Shown here: positions 60,440 through 64,000 of the stretch, piece by piece
Numbering within the stretch: the first letter of the stretch is position 1
How the letters are laid out: every line of letters begins with the position of its first letter
NCBI GenBank assembly: GCA_039602395.1
Contig: JBCNJP010000017.1
Span: forward strand, 23,828,275 to 23,892,274
Origin: Deinandra increscens subsp. villosa
Taxonomy: Eukaryota > Streptophyta > Magnoliopsida > Asterales > Asteraceae
Length of the DNA stretch: 64,000 nucleotides
Direction of reading: 5' to 3'
The notes under the pieces: generated by a model
What the model saw: the letters and a program-made list of their open reading frames with translations, nothing else
The model's database searches: none
What the model was told of the DNA's origin: nothing
Made by a program: the position numbers and the translations under genes

Positions 60440-60815
60440 TCGTTTAGGTTCGGTTGAGGAACTCAAATCTCAAAAATAACCGTCAACTGAATTGTAGGTT
60501 CGTTTAAGTTCGGAATTCCGAAGTGTCAGTTCGAGTAGGTTCGTGTGGGTTTGATCAGGTTCGGTTACTCGAAGTCTAGGTTCGGACACCTCCGTTCAGG
60601 TTTGGTTCGTCTAAGTTTGGTTCCGATAGGTTCGGTCCCAGTTCGTTTATACGAAGTACCGGTTCGGCTGAGTTTGAGTTCAGGTTCGGACAAGTTTGGA
60701 TATTACTTTAGTTTGGATTAATATTTCAGTTCGGAAAGGTTCGTGTAAGTTCTCAGTTCGGCTAGGTTCGGATAAGGTTCTTCGGTTCGGGTTCAGTTCG
60801 GCTACCAGATTTTAA
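60440..60815 (+). repeat. GGTTCG-word array in the copia leader
   Basis: More than twenty AGGTTCGG, AGTTCGG and GGTTCGT words in about 370 bp, ending just before the gag ATG at 60825. The same word clusters upstream of the TATA box in this element's LTR. Confidence 0.9.
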
Positions 60816-60824
60816 ATTTTCAAA

Positions 60825-63800
60825 ATGTTGGATTTTCATGCTTTTGCCGTTATGCAAAACGCGATGCAAACCTTGATTAATTTTGACAACGAAATCGAAA
60901 CAAGTCAGAAAGTTCCCAAGTTGTTAAAGTTGGAAAATTATCAAAATTGGAAACAGTGTTTTTTTTCTTATATTAGCACGAATGATATCGATTTATGGAT
61001 TCCAATTCGAAAGCTTTACATGCATCCAACTGATCAAGGAGATTATAAAGAAATTTACAATTTTGATGTTGCCGAAAGGAAAAGTTATGAGCTTGAGCAA
61101 AAAGTGTTTGGTTATCTTACTATGGCTTTACCTACCGAATTGCTACATAAATTTATCACTTGCAAGAAAAGTAAGCAATTGTGGGATGTGTTATCGGCAA
61201 GATGTGAAGGCAATGATCAATACAAGAAGAGTCGAAGAAATGTGTTGAACTAAGAGTCTGATAACTTTCAACATTATGAGAATGAAAACATCACGGCTCT
61301 TGTATTAAGATTTTCATATCTTATTAGTGAATAGAAGATTGTTGGGATTGAGAAAACCTATGAAGAGTTGAAAGAGAAGATAATGGAGGCTCTACGAGAA
61401 AAATAGGAAATTTTGTTTTGCTACTTACACATGACAAAGAATTTTCTACATTATCATTTCATGAACTAACTGGTAAACTTCATGCTCGAGAAATGGAAAT
61501 GATGAATTCCAACAAGTTAACTACTAAATTGCAAAATATAGAATTATATCATGGTGAATGCTGCAAGCATCACTCCTAAGGCTAAACCAGGTCTTAGTTC
61601 TGCACCAGCTACTGCTTTTATTGGTAATTTGTCTGGAATTTCAATGCTGGTTCATCAAGAGGTTGCAGTTTTACAATTCCAGAATCATCAAATCAAAATG
61701 CATTTTTGTCAAATCAGTTGATGATTGTGCTAAATTGATCTCTGCTCTCATTTCATCATCTTTTGGAATGATTATCCATGATGTCAGCAATGCTCAGTTG
61801 ACTGAAAAAGATCTTAATCAAATTGATGATGATCAATTAAATGAAATGGATATGGCATGGCAATTTGCTATGTTGATTAAGAGGTCTCAACAGTTTTACA
61901 AGAAAACTAGAAGACGTGCTTTTGATGGAGATGGAAAATTGGGTTTTGAGAAATCTAAAATAAAATGTTACAAATATTCAAATCTTAGACATTTTGCAAG
62001 AGAGTGTCAGCAAACTCATGTTCGCAAGTCTGATATAAAAGCTACAAATTGTTCTCAACCATCATCAAGTAAGTCCACTAATCAAGCTTTAACTGTTACT
62101 GATGATGGATGTTATAATTGGGGAAAAGTGTTTCTTGATTAGTCAGCTTTGATTGTCACACATGAACAAGATGATTATTATTCTGATTCAAGTTCTTATG
62201 AATCTACTGAGAATGAAAATTCTGAATCAAAGATTGAAAGTTTATTGAAGGAGAATGTTGGTTTAGTAAAAGAAATAAGTTTGCTTACTGAAGCATTGAA
62301 ATTAGTGAAATCAGATCTGACGGCATCTAAGGAAGAATTCAAAGAGTCTGAGCAAAAATTTGTCAAATTATCTGAAAAGAATGTTGAATTAGTTCAAGAA
62401 GTTGAAAAATGAAAAGCTGAAGCAAAAGATGTTGAAAAAGATTTTAATGATTTGTTTGAAAAGTCAAAGATTAAGATTGATATGCTTAACAAGACTTCTG
62501 ATGAGTATGCTACCAAAATTGAAGCACATCAGACTGATATGGAGAAGCTACTTGATGAAAAGAGAGAGTTAGCAAGAGTGAATAAATTGCAAAATGCAAA
62601 TCTTGATATTCAGAAAATGAATGAAGATAAGTGGAAGAAAGAGTTGTTCGCTGAACTAGAAAATCTAACAATGCAAAAGTATGAAACTCATAAGGTTGCT
62701 AAAAGGTTGATAGCTACAGAAAAGGAATTGGCAGAAGCACAACAAAAGATTTCTGATTTGAAGATCCAAGTGATTGATGCAAATCGTCTTCTAAACAATG
62801 TCACCAATTCACAATCTTTTACAAGTTTTTTTAGCAAACAATGAAAATTGTGAAAGAATGTTTGACAAGACTGTGTCACCCCCAGGAAGTCTCAAAGAAG
62901 TTGTTAATGAGGTGAAGGAAAAGGTAGAAGAATGTGATTATTCAAAGTTTTCATCATCAAATTCAAAAGGAGAGAAAGTGGTGAAGCTAGCAGAAGAAAA
63001 ATAAGAAGGCTGGTAGCAAGAATGAGAAGAAATCTAAAATTCCTACACTTTCAACGTTTGTGTCTGGTTCGACGTCAACAGAAAATGAGCAATCAGCTAC
63101 ATCTTCCGAGAAGATTTGTTCTCAACCTGATATTGATAAGACGATTTTCTATGCGCAGAAATATGTCAATGAAGTCAAAGCTGAGTTTTCTCGTTTGGCA
63201 AAGAATGGACATAAATCATCTACTTCTAAAGAAAAGATTTCTGGAAAAAGCATTGGTTTGGGTTTTAAGACCAAGATTGTTGAAGATTTTAGGGTTCAAG
63301 GTCCAAAAACACAAAATCTGGAGAAAATGACACTGAAGCAAGTCAAAGGAAGTTTTCAAGGCTGAAAAAGTTCAACCCGGGAGGTTATACAAACTCAAGG
63401 GTTCAGAAAAAATATTTTCTGACAAAGAGTTTCCACTTCACTGCGTGGATGCTCAAAAGATTGCTGAAGTTTTTATGACAGATGTTGCTTCAACGAACAA
63501 GAAGAATCAAAATGCAAATTTTTCTTCTGGTGGTTCTACTCCAAAAAGCCCAACATCCAAATGGTCTTGATCATCGCCTGCAGGTATATGATTCTTTTTA
63601 TGATCATTTTGGAGGTTATCATGCTTGTGAAGCTTTGCAGGTTCCAAAATGAAGGAACATAAACAATCGTTTGTGTTATAATTGTCGACAAAAAGGGCTT
63701 ATGGCACACGACTGTACGGTTCCAGTTGCTTCTACTTACACAAAACAAACAGTTTTGGTTTTTGGTAAATCTGCCAAACCAAGGTTCATTGATGAACATG

Positions 63801-63990
63801 GCAGAGTTTTTGATGAAGGTCAACCTACATTTTTTAAAAACAAGAAAGATTATTCCAAAATTTTCAAAAGATACAAATGTAGGTTGTTCATCACAGTCAC
63901 TTGTGATTGATTCATCAAAAACTGAATTACGGAAACAACAACAACAATGGAAACCTAAGGTGGTTTCGAAGCAAAACCAGAACACTGGTC
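60825..63990 (+). pseudogene. Copia gag of the outer element, decayed, continuing to the window end
   Basis: ATG at 60825 follows the leader array. The capsid start (KVPKLLKLENYQNWKQCFFS, IDLWIPIRKLYMHP, FGYLTMALPTELLHKFI) is open to 61253, then stops and frameshifts follow. At 61735-62142 the frame resumes (IDDDQLNEMDMAWQFAMLIK) with a damaged first knuckle (CYKYSNLRHFAREC). A long coiled coil is open from 62149 to 62844 with one stop at 62410, then Ser/Lys-rich sequence (63060-63365). The second knuckle CYNCRQKGLMAHDC (63674-63715) has lost its histidine position. Pol would lie beyond 64000. Both knuckles are altered, so the gag is not functional. SIRE-like by layout. Confidence 0.85.
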
Positions 63991-64000
63991 GACCAGAAGC

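Overview
The window reads as intergenic, repeat-dense nuclear DNA of a flowering plant. It is AT-rich, carries many long (TA)n tracts, and is built almost entirely from nested, decayed transposable elements: Ty3/gypsy elements of Tekay-like and Athila-like type, Ty1/copia elements (several SIRE-like), one CACTA DNA transposon, Mutator-type and (TA)n-flanked inverted-repeat elements. The mix suggests a eudicot, and resemblance to Asteraceae retrotransposons makes that family my best guess, but this is inference. I found no convincing intact host gene, rRNA or functional tRNA. Two runs of exactly 500 N (3244-3743 and 29208-29707) are scaffolding gaps, so adjacency across them is not proven.

Layout. 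1-2640: a Mutator-type MITE with a 10-bp target duplication, a tRNA-like fragment, and short inverted-repeat elements separated by (TA)n. 2698-3243: gypsy gag cut by the first gap. 3744-9791: gypsy LTR-like sequence around a minus-strand gag-protease remnant. 9792-14462: a minus copia LTR fragment, then a copia RT/RNase H pseudogene between two long direct repeats. 14463-20194: LTR-like and uncharacterised sequence. 20243-21854: a (TA)n-flanked element and an Athila-like LTR fragment. 21855-25961: a minus-strand element with a 795-bp LTR and a decayed unknown ORF. 25988-29175: Athila-like LTR, primer-binding site, gag and protease. 29746-32281: the 3' part of a CACTA transposon with five exons and a 150-bp repeat array. 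32282-35830: minus-strand SIRE-like copia pol.

37113-44642 is a complete minus-strand LTR retrotransposon with TAAAA target duplications. It has no gag-pol in its own sense strand. It carries one long unknown ORF, and its 3' LTR is split by an antisense gag segment. A solo gypsy LTR (44648-49337) sits directly beside it and uses the same TAAAA target; a second solo LTR (47439-49136, CCTTG duplication) is nested inside that one. 51025-53546 holds twin inverted-repeat elements filled with a hairpin array. 53959-64000 is the 5' part of a plus-strand copia element whose 5' LTR is interrupted by a complete gag-only minus-strand relative (54197-60038, GAGAT duplication).

The most interesting patterns are these. 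Several unrelated LTR families share one promoter layout: a family-specific cluster of short, often palindromic motifs just upstream of the TATA box, in some families extended as an array in the gag leader. Two different pol-less LTR elements carry the same kind of unknown protein. Two insertions share one 5-bp target. A 3' LTR has captured antisense gag. None of the coding sequences here looks intact, so genes 'work together' only in the sense of non-autonomous elements depending on partners elsewhere.
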